From Methylobacterium sp. SyP6R (lineage in GTDB: Bacteria > Pseudomonadota > Alphaproteobacteria > Rhizobiales > Beijerinckiaceae): DNA of 64,000 nucleotides. Shown here piece by piece: positions 45,756 through 54,308 of the stretch. Every line of letters begins with the position of its first letter. Position 1 is the first letter of the stretch. Made by a program: the position numbers and the translations under genes. Where the stretch lies: positions 124,001-188,000 of the forward strand of contig NZ_JAAQRC020000003.1 in assembly GCF_019216885.1 (NCBI RefSeq). The letters are read 5' to 3'. A model generated the notes under the pieces. The model saw nothing but the letters and a program-made list of their open reading frames with translations. It ran no database searches and was not told the DNA's origin.

Positions 45756-46682
45756 GAGTCTGTCCGGGAAGAATTTGTTTTTTCGGAGCGCGTTGCGGTT
45801 CGCGCCGACAGGCGTATGCTTGAGCGATGTGGACGCCTGAGAACCGCCAGCGGTACGACCGCAGCAAGCTTCGCTATTCCACTGATTTGACGGATGAGGA
45901 ATGGGCGCTTGTTGCTCCCCTTCTCCCGCCGGCTCGACGCGGGGGAAACAAACGAACGGTTGATCTGCGCGAGGTGGTCAACGGCTTGATGTATGTCCTT
46001 GGAACGGGGTGCCAATGGCGCGCTATCCCAAAAGATCTACCGCCTCGCTCGACGGTGCATGGCTACTTCGATCTATGGGATTACGACGGAACTCTCCTGC
46101 GCATCCATCACACCCTCTACGTTCTCTGCCGCGAACAGGCAGGACGTGAGGCCAGCCCAACGGCAGCGATCATTGACAGCCAGAGCGTCAAGAGCGCGGA
46201 AAAAGGGGGCGCACGATCGACCCGTCCGGCTATGATGCGGGCAAGAAGATCAAAGGCAAGAAGCGCCATCTCCTCGTCGATACGCAAGGTCTGCTGATGC
46301 ATGCTCTGGTGCATCCGGCCGACGTGCAGGATCGTGATGGCGGCGTATGGGTCATGGCGACGCTGTTTAGTCTCTACCCGTTCCTGCTGAAGCTGTATGC
46401 AGATGGCGGCTACCAGGGGCCGGTGTTCCGGGAGGCGTTGGAACGGGTCTGCCGGTCTGTGACGGTGGAAATCGTCAAGCGGTCGGATCAGGCGGTCGGG
46501 TTCGAGGTCCTGCCCAAGCGCTGGATCGTGGAGCGGACGATTGGTTGGCTCAATCGCTGCCGGCGGCTGGCGAAGGATTGGGAGTGCCGCACCCGCAAGG
46601 CGCTGGCTTTCCTGCGCCTTGCTTCCATCCGCATCATGCTCAGAAAACTCTGCCAACAATCAGCATGATCCCGGACAGACAC
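45756..46682 (+). mobile_element. IS5-family insertion sequence (IS427-like), 927 bp, with TGA duplication
   Basis: The ends are GAGTCTGTCCGGGA (left, 45756) and GTGTCTGTCCGGGA (right, read on the minus strand from 46682). They are flanked by TGA at 45753-45755 and 46683-46685, the T-N-A duplication typical of the IS427 subgroup. It contains one transposase in two overlapping frames. It interrupts the GNAT-like gene. Confidence 0.92.
45827..46668 (+). CDS. IS5-family transposase, two frames joined by probable -1 frameshift
   Basis: The first frame (45827 on) has the IS5 head LRYSTDLTDEEWALVAPLLP, then YVLGTGCQWRAIPKDLPPRS and TAAIIDSQSVKSAEKGGA (first Asp). The second frame has GYDAGKKIKGKKRHLLVDTQ, KLYADGGYQGPVFREAL (second Asp) and KRWIVERTIGWLNRCRRLAK (Glu), ending at 46668. 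The frames meet at AAAAAGGGGG (46200-46209), where a -1 slip gives one full-length protein. Two-frame organisation is usual for the IS427 group, so the element may be active. Clean ends and an intact TGA duplication agree. Confidence 0.88.
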
Positions 46683-47788
46683 TGAGGTCGAGCGTTTGTT
46701 CGACGTCTGCCGCAGAGAACTGGGGTCGCAAGCCAGTCTCGACGTCGTCAGACGGGTGATGTCGGCCAATCCTTCGACGTTCAGCGCTTTCGCAAGACGC
46801 GATAAGTACGACTGCGCCAACCCCCGTGCAGAAGGGTTCATCGCGTGGCTGCCGCTGACGTCCGAAGGCAGAACGGCCCTGCTCGGCGGTCAGTTCGACG
46901 GTGCCAATCCTTCGCCGAACTACATCGCAGCCCAGCATGAAAAGCCTGCGGCGCTCTATGTGTGGGCGATCTACGCATCCGGGCGTCTCGCCGGCGGCGT
47001 CGCGCTCGCCTTCCAACAGATGTCGACGCCGCTCTACAGCGATGTGGATCTGCTCGCCTGGGGGCCGACGGCGGCCGGTCGCCGCCTGATCGATACCGTC
47101 GGATTCAAGCCGCTCGATGCCGACGAAGCCGGGCAACGCGGATTCCACATCTACAGGCGGAGCCCGCAGCACACTGTTCGCCCGGCCTACGACACCTATC
47201 CGAGCACGACCGAAGTGAACACGGTCACTGTGGTTCGATCGCTGGACGACCTCACCAAGGTGATGGCGATCCGCAGCGTTGCCTTCCTGGCCGAACAGGC
47301 CTGTCCGTTGGAGGAGGAGTTCGACGGCAACGACCTCTCGTCGACGCATCTCCTCGGCTACGTGGGTGACGAGCCGGCGGCCTCGTTGCGCATCCGGTGC
47401 TTCGCGGATTTCGCGAAGGTCGAGCGACTGGCCGTGAGGCCGGAATACCGCAATTCACGCATGCGTTCGTGATCGTCCGTGCGGCCCATGAGCTGTGCCG
47501 CAAGAAGGGATACGTGCGGGTCTATGGACACGCCCAGCGGCGGCTCATGCCGTTCTGGAGCAGGGCAGGGGCCCGGCGGTTCGAGGGCGCCCGCGAGTTT
47601 ACCTTCTCCGATCACGAGTACACGGAGATGCTGGCCGAGCTCCCGCGGGATCCAGAGGCCATCGCCGTCGGCGCAGATCCTCTCGTCATCATCCGTCCGG
47701 AAGGGCGGTGGCACATGCCCGGCGTCCTAGACCGATCAAGTGCGCGCCCGGCAACGAACCCCACTGGCGGCGAAAGGAATAGGCGGCG

Positions 47789-48190
47789 ATGACGACTCAC
47801 CAACGAAACCGCTCGCCGGCGGTCGGGAGTGAGGATCTCCTCATGCCCCCCAAGCCTCCCCCGACGATCGACGAGGTGGCGGCGATCCTGCCGTCGCTCG
47901 TGCGGGCTCTCGGGCTCATCGTCGAGCAGATGGAGCCCCTTATGGACCTCGCCTGCCAAGCCACCAATCTGTCCGAGGAGACAGCCGATGCGATGAACGA
48001 TGTCGGCTATGCCCTCACTGAGCATTCGCGCACGCTCATGCGCGAGGCAAACACGCGCCGGAGGAATGGTCTCGGCCGCAGCATTCTCCGACACCGGGAC
48101 GAAACGGGTGCGGTCGATCAGCCGAGCGTTTCGGTGCTGCCCAACGAGCTCACCGGAGAGACCGGGCTGCCGCCAGTATGTCCGACGTGA
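47789..48190 (+). CDS. Hypothetical protein coupled to the GNAT-like gene
   Basis: A 133-residue protein of unknown function. It has a central helical region (TIDEVAAILPSLVRALGLIV, EQMEPLMDLACQATNLSEET) that could form a coiled coil or four-helix bundle. There is no signal peptide or membrane segment. Its ATG overlaps the TGA of the broken GNAT-like gene, implying a former two-gene operon. Because the upstream gene is now interrupted by IS5, its expression may depend on the IS or be lost. The 3' end overlaps the convergent gene at 48150-48656 by 41 bp. Confidence 0.6.
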   Translation: MTTHQRNRSPAVGSEDLLMPPKPPPTIDEVAAILPSLVRALGLIVEQMEPLMDLACQATNLSEETADAMNDVGYALTEHSRTLMREANTRRRNGLGRSILRHRDETGAVDQPSVSVLPNELTGETGLPPVCPT

Positions 48191-48656
48191 CATCCGCCTC
48201 AAAACACAGCGGCTTAGCCCCGCGCGGCCGGTTGTAGGCGCTACGCCGGCCGCAGGATCTGCCGGCCCGGTCGTGCTGGTAGGGACAGGCGCAGGAGCCG
48301 CGATAGCGGGCGATCGATTCGGCGATGAGGCGCTTGGCGATCTCGGCGTCGAAGGGGCCGCTCGGTGCCGCCCGCGGCCGCTCTGGCGTCTCCCGGCGCC
48401 GAGGCGGCGGTGCGCTGCGATCGAACGGATTCTGGACCGACGGTTGAGCGGCCGGCTGCGCCACCGCCTGTCCGACGCAACGGACCATGCCGAACAATAC
48501 GGCGCCCCAGAAAAGGGCCGAGAACACGACTGCTGCGACTGCGAGGAACCGATCCTCCCACCGGCGCGTCTGGTTGTACTTCCGCGGATGCGGGCCGGTG
48601 GTCTGCTGGGCGGCCCAGGCTTGAAAACGCTCTTCGGCTTCGTCTCTCTCGCTCAT
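48150..48656 (-). CDS. Membrane-anchored protein with Cys-rich C-terminus
   Basis: A 168-residue protein. Residues 1-35 are charged and cytoplasmic (MSERDEAEERFQAWAAQQTT). One membrane segment follows (AVAAVVFSALFWGAVLFGMV, about 39-58), then a Pro/Arg/Gln-rich linker. The periplasmic C-terminal domain has IAKRLIAESIARYRGSCACP, then YQHDRAGRSCGRRSAYNRP and a late Cys (KPLCFEADVTSDIL). The CxCPYxxDxxGxxCGxRSAYxR pattern recurs in small exported proteins of Rhizobiales and phages as I recall, with no function known to me. The four Cys residues may form disulfides or bind metal. Confidence 0.6.
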   Translation of the reverse strand: MSERDEAEERFQAWAAQQTTGPHPRKYNQTRRWEDRFLAVAAVVFSALFWGAVLFGMVRCVGQAVAQPAAQPSVQNPFDRSAPPPRRRETPERPRAAPSGPFDAEIAKRLIAESIARYRGSCACPYQHDRAGRSCGRRSAYNRPRGAKPLCFEADVTSDILAAARSLR

Positions 48657-48753
48657 GCCAGCCGCCTACGGTGTCCGTTCACCTTGGCTGTTGTCACAGG
48701 CCGCTTGCGTGGCATCAAGGGACGAGTCGGGCTGGATCGGCTACGATCCGACC

Positions 48754-49401
48754 ATGTGCAACCTCTACAGCTTAGCCCGCTCCCAAGACGAGATCCGGCG
48801 CACCTTCGCGGTCGATCGCGACGAAGTCGGCAACCTGCCGCCGCTGCCCGGGATCTTCCCCAACCAGATGGCGCCTGTCATCCACGCCGCCGGAGGCGAG
48901 CGGGTGCTGACGATGATGCGCTGGGGCTTCCCGCCGCCGCCGAAGGTTGGCACCCAGCCGGTCACCAATGTGCGCAACGTCGCCTCGCCTTACTGGCGCC
49001 CCTGGCTGAAACCGGCGCACCGCTGCCTGGTGCCAGTCACGTCGTTCAGCGAGTACGCCGACACGAAGCCGCGCAAGACGCCTGTCTGGTTCGCCCCCGA
49101 CGGGAGCCGGCCCCTCTTCGCCTTCGCAGGCATCTGGCGACCCTGGACTGGCATGCGCGGCTTGAAGCGGGACGAGCCAGTGCCGGAGGAGCACCGGCTG
49201 TTCTCGTTCCTGACCACGGAGGCGAACGGCGTAGTCGGACTGGTGCATCCCAAGGCGATGCCGGTGCTGCTCACGACCGCGGAGGAGTGGCGTACCTGGC
49301 TCAAGGCGCCGGTCGAGGAGGCGCTGCAACTGCAGCGTCCGCTCGCGGACGAGATGATGGCCGAAGTGGGGCGAGGGCCGCGTCACGACAGGATCTCATG
49401 A
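48754..49401 (+). CDS. SRAP (YedK/HMCES-like) protein, abasic-site DNA-protein crosslinking
   Basis: A 215-residue SOS response-associated peptidase family protein. It starts MCNLYSLARSQDEIRRTFAV, so Cys2 is exposed after Met removal, as required for covalent capture of abasic sites in single-stranded DNA. MMRWGFPPPPKVGTQPVTNV (Asn of NVR), VPVTSFSEYADT (Glu) and NGVVGLVHPKAMPVLLTTAE (His) are the other active-site elements. The ATG at 48754 places Cys at position 2 and decides the start. It is 4 kb from umuDC on the same replicon, so the region carries two DNA-damage tolerance functions. Confidence 0.92.
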   Translation: MCNLYSLARSQDEIRRTFAVDRDEVGNLPPLPGIFPNQMAPVIHAAGGERVLTMMRWGFPPPPKVGTQPVTNVRNVASPYWRPWLKPAHRCLVPVTSFSEYADTKPRKTPVWFAPDGSRPLFAFAGIWRPWTGMRGLKRDEPVPEEHRLFSFLTTEANGVVGLVHPKAMPVLLTTAEEWRTWLKAPVEEALQLQRPLADEMMAEVGRGPRHDRIS

Positions 49402-49537
49402 CTGAACCGACGCGCGATGATGGCATCATCGGCCGGAGCCCGAGCATCGTGCGCGGGCTTTGCCTTCCTCGCGGCGTGTTGTCGCTCGATGCGACAGATT
49501 GAGGCGATCAGGCCGGGGAGAACTCTGCTCCGAACTC

Positions 49538-50458
49538 TCAACACTCAGCCGGTTCCGTCTCCTGCTGCGCATGGAGGACGCCGTTGCGCTCGCGACGTAC
49601 GATCGCCAGAAACGACCGAGCCGCCCGTGACAGGGGACGCTGCGTCGGGTGCAGAACCGCGACTTCGAACGGGATTGCTGGCCGGAACGGGATCCGCACC
49701 AGTTCTTGCCCGTCAGTTGCCGCGGCCGTGAACGGATCAAGAAGGCCGATGCCGAGGCCACGGCCAATGAGGGTCGCGACCAAACCTGCGTATTGCACTT
49801 CCAGTACCGGGCTGCAGGTCAGACCGGCACGCGCGAAGGCTTGGTCGAGGCGCTGACGGGACAGGCTCGTCTGAGGCAGCACGATGAGCGGTTCGTCGGC
49901 GAGGTCCTGCGGCGTGACCTGAGCGCGGCCCACCAGCCGATGATCGCTCGGCACGGCGAGCACGAGCGGTGCCCGGCAGAAGGTCTCGACATCGACCCCC
50001 CCGCGCACCAGCGGCAGTTCGGCGAAGCCGAGATCGATCGCCTGTGCGGCAGCAAGTTCCTCGACGCGGGTGGAGGTCTGGACGGCGAGGGTGATGCTCG
50101 AGCGGGGATGCTGGGCGCGGTAGGTCTCAAGCACGGCCGGCATGAGGCCGAAGGCGAGGGCCGGCAGGGCGGCGAGGGAGAGCTTGCCGGTGTCGGCTGC
50201 GCGGATGTCGGCCGCGAGTTCGCGGATCCGATCGACGGACGTGAAGGTGCGTTCGACAGCCTCGAACAGCAGGATGGCCTCGGGTGTGGGCGTGAGACGG
50301 TTTCGGGCACGTGCAAAAAGCGGGATGTCGACGGTGTGCTCGAAGGCCTCGATCAGGCGAGAGACGGCGGGCTGAGACAGGCCGATCAGCTCGGCGGCAC
50401 CCTTGGTCGTGCCGGCCTGCATCATGGCCCGGAAGGCTTCCAGCTGGCGGATGTTCAT
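49538..50458 (-). CDS. LysR-family transcriptional regulator
   Basis: A 306-residue regulator. The HTH is at the N-terminus (MNIRQLEAFRAMMQAGTTKG, then AAELIGLSQPAVSRLIEAFE). The effector domain has LSLAALPALAFGLMPAVLET, DLGFAELPLVRGGVDVETFC and VATLIGRGLGIGLLDPFTAA. The GTTKGAAELIGLSQPAVSR sequence resembles regulators of aromatic or amino-acid catabolism and of opine uptake. No catabolic genes adjoin it, so the target is not apparent. A Glu/Cys-containing tail (QQETEPAEC) ends the protein. Confidence 0.88.
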   Translation of the reverse strand: MNIRQLEAFRAMMQAGTTKGAAELIGLSQPAVSRLIEAFEHTVDIPLFARARNRLTPTPEAILLFEAVERTFTSVDRIRELAADIRAADTGKLSLAALPALAFGLMPAVLETYRAQHPRSSITLAVQTSTRVEELAAAQAIDLGFAELPLVRGGVDVETFCRAPLVLAVPSDHRLVGRAQVTPQDLADEPLIVLPQTSLSRQRLDQAFARAGLTCSPVLEVQYAGLVATLIGRGLGIGLLDPFTAAATDGQELVRIPFRPAIPFEVAVLHPTQRPLSRAARSFLAIVRRERNGVLHAQQETEPAEC

Positions 50459-50566
50459 GGACTAACGAGCCGGGATGTCTGAGTGATACGGGTGATCCAC
50501 TGCGAGCGCGTCGGAAGAGGACCATGATCCGTGGATTGATCGTCCTACAAGGGCTCGCTAGCCCCT

Positions 50567-50833
50567 ATGAACGGGCGGGCTCTCGTGGGGCGGAATGTGC
50601 GGCGGTTGCGGGTGGCCCTCGGGTTGACCCAGGAGGCCCTGGCGGTCGATGCAGGCCTCGACCGCAGTTACGTCGGCCGCATCGAACGGGCGACGGAAAA
50701 CCCGACGGTCGATGTTCTTGACCAACTGGCAGCCGCGCTCACGGTCGAAAGCTGCGAGGTGCTGCGCCGACCCGAGGACGGAGAGCTGCCTCCTGCGAAG
50801 ATGAAGGCAGGTCGGCGTCCCAACATTGTCTGA
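50567..50833 (+). CDS. Small Xre-family HTH regulator
   Basis: An 88-residue DNA-binding protein consisting almost entirely of an HTH_3 domain (LVGRNVRRLRVALGLTQEAL, AVDAGLDRSYVGRIERATEN, PTVDVLDQLAAALTV), with a short basic tail (KMKAGRRPN). Such single-domain Xre proteins occur as phage, plasmid or toxin-antitoxin regulators. It is divergent from the LysR gene with about 110 bp between starts. No partner gene follows on the same strand. Confidence 0.82.
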   Translation: MNGRALVGRNVRRLRVALGLTQEALAVDAGLDRSYVGRIERATENPTVDVLDQLAAALTVESCEVLRRPEDGELPPAKMKAGRRPNIV

Positions 50834-50933
50834 ATGAAGAGGACGCCATCGGTTCCCACTTCCTCTTGATGCAGGATCGGAACTGTTCGGCGTCGGAGCT
50901 GACCCTCAATCCATTCGAGGCGTATGCCGCCCT

Positions 50934-51482
50934 TCATGCGGTCTGCCTGGAGACCATCCTGGCGGCTTCGGGGACCGCGCGGGCCGCCAACTCGACGGTG
51001 TCGTCGTGAACGCGATCGCCAACCAGGAACTCTAGGAAGCGCCCGAGATCGCTGAACAAGTCGCTCCGTCCGCCGTAGAAGGCGCAGATGGCGGGCTCCT
51101 CGCGATCGGGCAGCCAGATCAGATAGGTCGCCTCGCGCGTATCGTCGTTGATGCCGAACAGGGTGACCTGTGCCTCGGTGATCGCCCACGGGAGCGTCCG
51201 TGATGCAGTCTGCGCATGGGCCTCCCGGCTCATGCACGTCTCGATGACGGCGGCGTCGATGGCGTCGAGATCCAACCAGGTCTGGTCGAGTGCTGCCTTT
51301 CGCCACCTGCCGGCGAACGCGTAGCGCTCCCTGAGCATCGGGCTGAGACGCATCGTTCTGGCAGCATCGAGGGTCACGATGTCATCCGGCGGGTCGGACG
51401 GCTCGCTCCGTGACTGCCGGATGCCGTCCTTCTTGTTCAAATCCCAGAGCTGCCTCAGTAGGTCGCAAACGCGGTCTGCCAT
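50934..51482 (-). CDS. Hypothetical protein
   Basis: A 182-residue soluble protein of unknown function with no signal or membrane segment. The first 30 residues are charged (MADRVCDLLRQLWDLNKKDG). The central and C-terminal parts have a mixed alpha/beta look (AQVTLFGINDDTREATYLIW, then CAFYGGRSDLFSDLGRFLEF, LVGDRVHDD), faintly like SMI1/KNR4 (SUKH) immunity folds but not enough to assign. The ATG at 51482 gives good composition from the start. It converges on the small Xre gene, about 100 bp apart. Confidence 0.6.
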   Translation of the reverse strand: MADRVCDLLRQLWDLNKKDGIRQSRSEPSDPPDDIVTLDAARTMRLSPMLRERYAFAGRWRKAALDQTWLDLDAIDAAVIETCMSREAHAQTASRTLPWAITEAQVTLFGINDDTREATYLIWLPDREEPAICAFYGGRSDLFSDLGRFLEFLVGDRVHDDTVELAARAVPEAARMVSRQTA

Positions 51483-52499
51483 GGATCCTCTCTGTACGGT
51501 TCGAGCCGGGGGCGCCTCCCGGCGCGTCTCAAGTGAAGCGGTCCGGTGTTCCAGTCCTGGGGAAGAAGTCGGCTGCGTGCGCAGGGCCGGCGCCAGCCAT
51601 GATCGGGTCGAGAACGGAACACCCGACCCGCGCGACGTGCCGACTATGTCGGACCGAAGTTCTAAGGACCGGGGTCCGGTGCCGGCCCGACCTCCGGCTT
51701 GGTCCTGGGCCGAGGCGTCGGATACAGGACCAGTGCATGCTTGCCTGCATCCTGGGGGACTGCTCGCCCCTGGAGCGGCCCCGGCGCGTGCCAAGCTGGC
51801 GGGATCAACGGCCAGCTCAGGGTTACGGGGCATTCGGGATTCAGAGATCGAGGGGTTGATTTGGGCCGCGGCACGCGGACCGGGATCGTCCGGGCGTCGG
51901 CGGGAGATGCCGCGCCACCAGTTTAGGTCGTGCTCGGCGGAAGGCCGCATGCGAGAGACCATCCTCCGACTCGGTGGTCGGACGGCGCGCTGCATCTGCG
52001 AGGTTCTGGTCGTAGACGCGCGGCGAACGCGTCGTGCAGAAGCTGCCTCTTGTTCCAGGATCGTGGTGCGAATGACCGAGCGATGCATGGATCGCTTCCC
52101 CGACAGGCCCGTGTCCGCGGTACGCCCCCGCAAACGAGCCTCGACCACCCATAGTCGGGGAGTTGGAAAACCGAGCACACCCGGTCCCTACGACCTTTAG
52201 CACCGAGGCGCCTGGACATGCGTCGCACGCTCCCCGACCGCATGGTCAAGGAATCCGGTGCCCAAGCCGGCGGGCACCAAACCGGTGTGCTAGGGGTTTC
52301 CACGCCCCAGGGTGGCGCGTACCACCCCACTTCAATTATAGGCGTTCCTGCTGCGCAGATCCACCGTCCGGCTGGCGCCCGAAAAAAATTTGACGTAAGG
52401 TCCGACGAGCGGATCGAGGCTTGAGCAGCGCTCCGCAGCCGTTGGCGGAGGCCTGTCCGATGTTGGCTCAGGCGAGGCGTGTGCGTGAGGCATCGAGGT
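51483..52499. other. Gene-free 1-kb stretch
   Basis: Only overlapping frames of shadow quality appear on both strands, none with a recognisable domain or a good ribosome site. An oligo-A patch (CGAAAAAAATTTGACG, about 52380-52395) is the only compositional feature. It ends at the IS1182 terminal repeat at 52500. Confidence 0.45.
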
Positions 52500-52517
52500 G
52501 GGATTGGCCCGGATCGG
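52500..52517 (+). repeat. IS1182 terminal inverted repeat
   Basis: GGGATTGGCCCGGATCGG is identical over 18 bp to the IS1182 end at 13190-13207 (minus strand). It lies 24 bp beyond the stop of the IS1182 transposase C-terminal part and so defines the 3' end of that element. Confidence 0.8.
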
Positions 52518-52540
52518 ATACTGCTGGCGAATGCCGCGGC

Positions 52541-53143
52541 TCAGGCAGCTTGACTGGTGAGGCGAGCGAAGGGTGATCGGCGGGTCGACGCGATGGTTTC
52601 GCCTGCCAGCCAGTCGACGATCCGTCTGATGTTGAGGGCGGCGGCAGTTAGGACGTGATGGAGGTGGACCTTGGTCAGCCCGAGGTATCGAGCCCGCCGC
52701 AGATGCATGGTGCGTACGCCCAGCGACAGTGTCCCTTCGATGCCCGCCCGCCAGCGGTACTGCTCGGCAAAGGCATCATCGGCTTCTCGCGCCCGCGCGG
52801 CCTCCAGCGCGGCATGCTCCTCGCGCCGACGCGGCGTGAGCAACCGGCGCGGGCAGCGCGTACAGTTCTCCTTGAGCGCGCAGGGCTTGCAGTCCGCACT
52901 GGAGAAGCGGATGCGGATCACTGTACGACCCACGTTGTGATTGGGGCTCCAACTCGTCGTTGTGTGACCGGCCGGACAGGTGGCGATCTTCCGATCCCAG
53001 TCGATCTGGAAGTCCTGAAGCCTGAAGGCTCCCGACTGACGCCACTGCCACTGCCACTGCCACTGCGTATCCTATGGGCTCGGCCCGAGCAGCGTCACGG
53101 CATGATCGCGTGTACTGGCGAGCAGCAGGTCGGCATCGACCTA
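52541..53143 (-). pseudogene. IS1182-family transposase, C-terminal half with in-frame stops
   Basis: Read leftward from 53143: VDADLLLASTRDHAVTLLGP, a TAG, then Gln-Trp repeats from four CAGTGG units, then FRLQDFQIDWDRKIATCPAG, TTTSWSPNHNVGRTVIRIRF, DCKPCALKENCTRCPRRLLT and the typical end YRWRAGIEGTLSLGVRTMHL, ARYLGLTKVHLHHVLTAAAL. The Cys pattern and the RRARYLGL tail are diagnostic of IS1182. The element is cut at 53143 by the IS630. Its N-terminal half is not found on the other side. Confidence 0.85.
53041..53064. repeat. Hexanucleotide tandem repeat, 4 x GCCACT
   Basis: Four exact GCCACT units (CAGTGG on the coding strand) encode Gln-Trp-Gln-Trp within the IS1182 remnant, at a site where other family members have no such repeat. 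It looks like a slippage expansion in a gene no longer under selection. Confidence 0.8.
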
Positions 53144-54185
53144 GAGCGCTGTGCGATCGGCCTGCAACGGCCAAGTTGGGTAGGGCGTTGGTTGGCTGAA
53201 GGAGCCAGCGATGACCTCACCCTTGTCCGTCGATCTCCGTGAGCGCGTCGTGTCTGCCGTCCTGGCAGGCGCGTCCTGCCGCCAAGCTGGCGAGCGGTTC
53301 GGCGTGAGCGCCGCCAGCGTCAGTCGCTGGCACGCCCGCCATCTCCAGAACGGCCACGTCCGACCCAAGCCGATGGGCGGAGACCAGCGCTCGCAGGTCA
53401 TCGAGGCTCACGCCCCGCGGATCCTGAGGCTTTGCGAGGAGCGCGGCAACATCGTGCTGGCGGAACTGCGCGACGCCTTGGCCGAGCAGGGCGTCACCAC
53501 CAGCACCAGCAGCCTGTCGCGCTTCCTGGCCCGCCATCGCATCACCCGCAAAAGGGGGCTCTGCACGCTGCCGAGCAGGACCGGCCGGACGTAGCGGAGG
53601 CGCGCCAGGCGTGGTTCGAGGGTCAACTCGACCTCGATCCGGACCGTCTGGTGTTCATCGACGAGACAGCCGCGTCGACCCGGATGGCACGTCGCTACGG
53701 ATGGGCCCCGCGCGGCCAGCGCTGTCGCCTGCCGATGCCGTGCGGGCACTACAAGACTACCACCGTCACGGCGGCCTTGCGCACGAGCGGCCTGACGGCA
53801 ACGGCGATCTTCGAGGGCGCTACCAACGGCCAGCGCTTCGTGGATTACGTCACCGACACCCTGGTCCCGGTGCTCCGGCCAGGCGACACGGTGATCCTCG
53901 ACAACCTCCAGGCCCACAAGGTGGCGGGCGCGCGCGAGGCCATCGCGGCGGCTGGCGCGCGGGTGGTGTACCTGCCGCCCTACAGCCCGGAGTTCAACCC
54001 GATCGAGCAGGCCTTCGCCAAACTCAAAACCTTGCTGCGCACCGCAGCCGCGCGCACGGTCGAAGACCTGCATGCTGCGATCCGCCAAGCTTTCGCAGCT
54101 TTCACCCCGCAGGAGTGTCGCAACTACCTCAATGCAGCAGGCTACCAGACGGACTGCTACGTTTCAGCCTGATCGGGCGCTGCTC
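53144..54185 (+). mobile_element. IS630-family insertion sequence, 1042 bp, flanked by TA
   Basis: TA at 53142-53143 and 54186-54187 flank the element. The ends are GAGCGCTGTGCGATCGGCC (left) and GAGCAGCGCCCGATCAGGC (right, minus strand), imperfect inverted repeats. It is a different IS630 subgroup from the copy at 18521. Its insertion created one of the in-frame stops (CTA on the plus strand) in the IS1182 remnant. Confidence 0.82.
53211..54172 (+). CDS. IS630-family transposase, two frames joined by probable -1 frameshift
   Basis: Frame one starts at the ATG at 53211 with the HTH part (MTSPLSVDLRERVVSAVLAG, SCRQAGERFGVSAASVSRWH). Frame two holds the DDE part: DRLVFIDETAASTRMARRYG (Asp), GDTVILDNLQAHKVAGAREA (Asp), YSPEFNPIEQAFAKLKTLLR (Glu), ending at 54172. 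They join at AAAAGGGGG (53550-53558), where a -1 slip gives the normal continuous protein of about 320 residues. GGAG lies about 10 nt before the start. Complete ends and an otherwise clean frame suggest the element is active. Confidence 0.88.
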
Positions 54186-54197
54186 TAGCCGGCATCG

Positions 54198-54308
54198 ACT
54201 AGTGCACTGACGCCTTCAAAACGTACATAGCTCGTTGCGATTTCTGATGCGGTTGCAGATGGTTGGCGAGAGCGGGCGTGGTGCGTTCGTCCGCGTCAGT
54301 GCACTAGT
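54198..54308. repeat. MITE-like unit with 16-bp perfect inverted repeats
   Basis: ACTAGTGCACTGACGC (54198-54213) and its exact complement GCGTCAGTGCACTAGT (54293-54308) enclose 79 bp with no coding content; the unit is 111 bp. It begins 11 bp after the TA that borders the IS630. The size and structure fit a miniature inverted-repeat element, but no target duplication is clear. Confidence 0.65.

Larger units (their letters stand above)
45700..47792 (+). pseudogene. GNAT-like acyltransferase gene broken by IS5 and a frameshift
   Basis: The gene starts at the ATG at 45700 (MDVTRISRHVVIYTPSID) and is cut at 45755 by the IS5 element. It resumes at 46686 in the same frame when the IS and one TGA copy are removed (EVERLFDVCRRELGSQASLD). 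The second half has a GNAT-like core (MAIRSVAFLAEQACPLEEEF, THLLGYVGDEPAASLRIRCF, KVERLAVRPEYRNSR). Near 47455 a one-base loss shifts the frame, and the C-terminus (FVIVRAAHELCRKKGYVRVY, RRLMPFWSRAGARRFEGARE) continues in the next frame to 47792, overlapping the next ATG by 4 bp. The acceptor is unknown. Confidence 0.85.
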
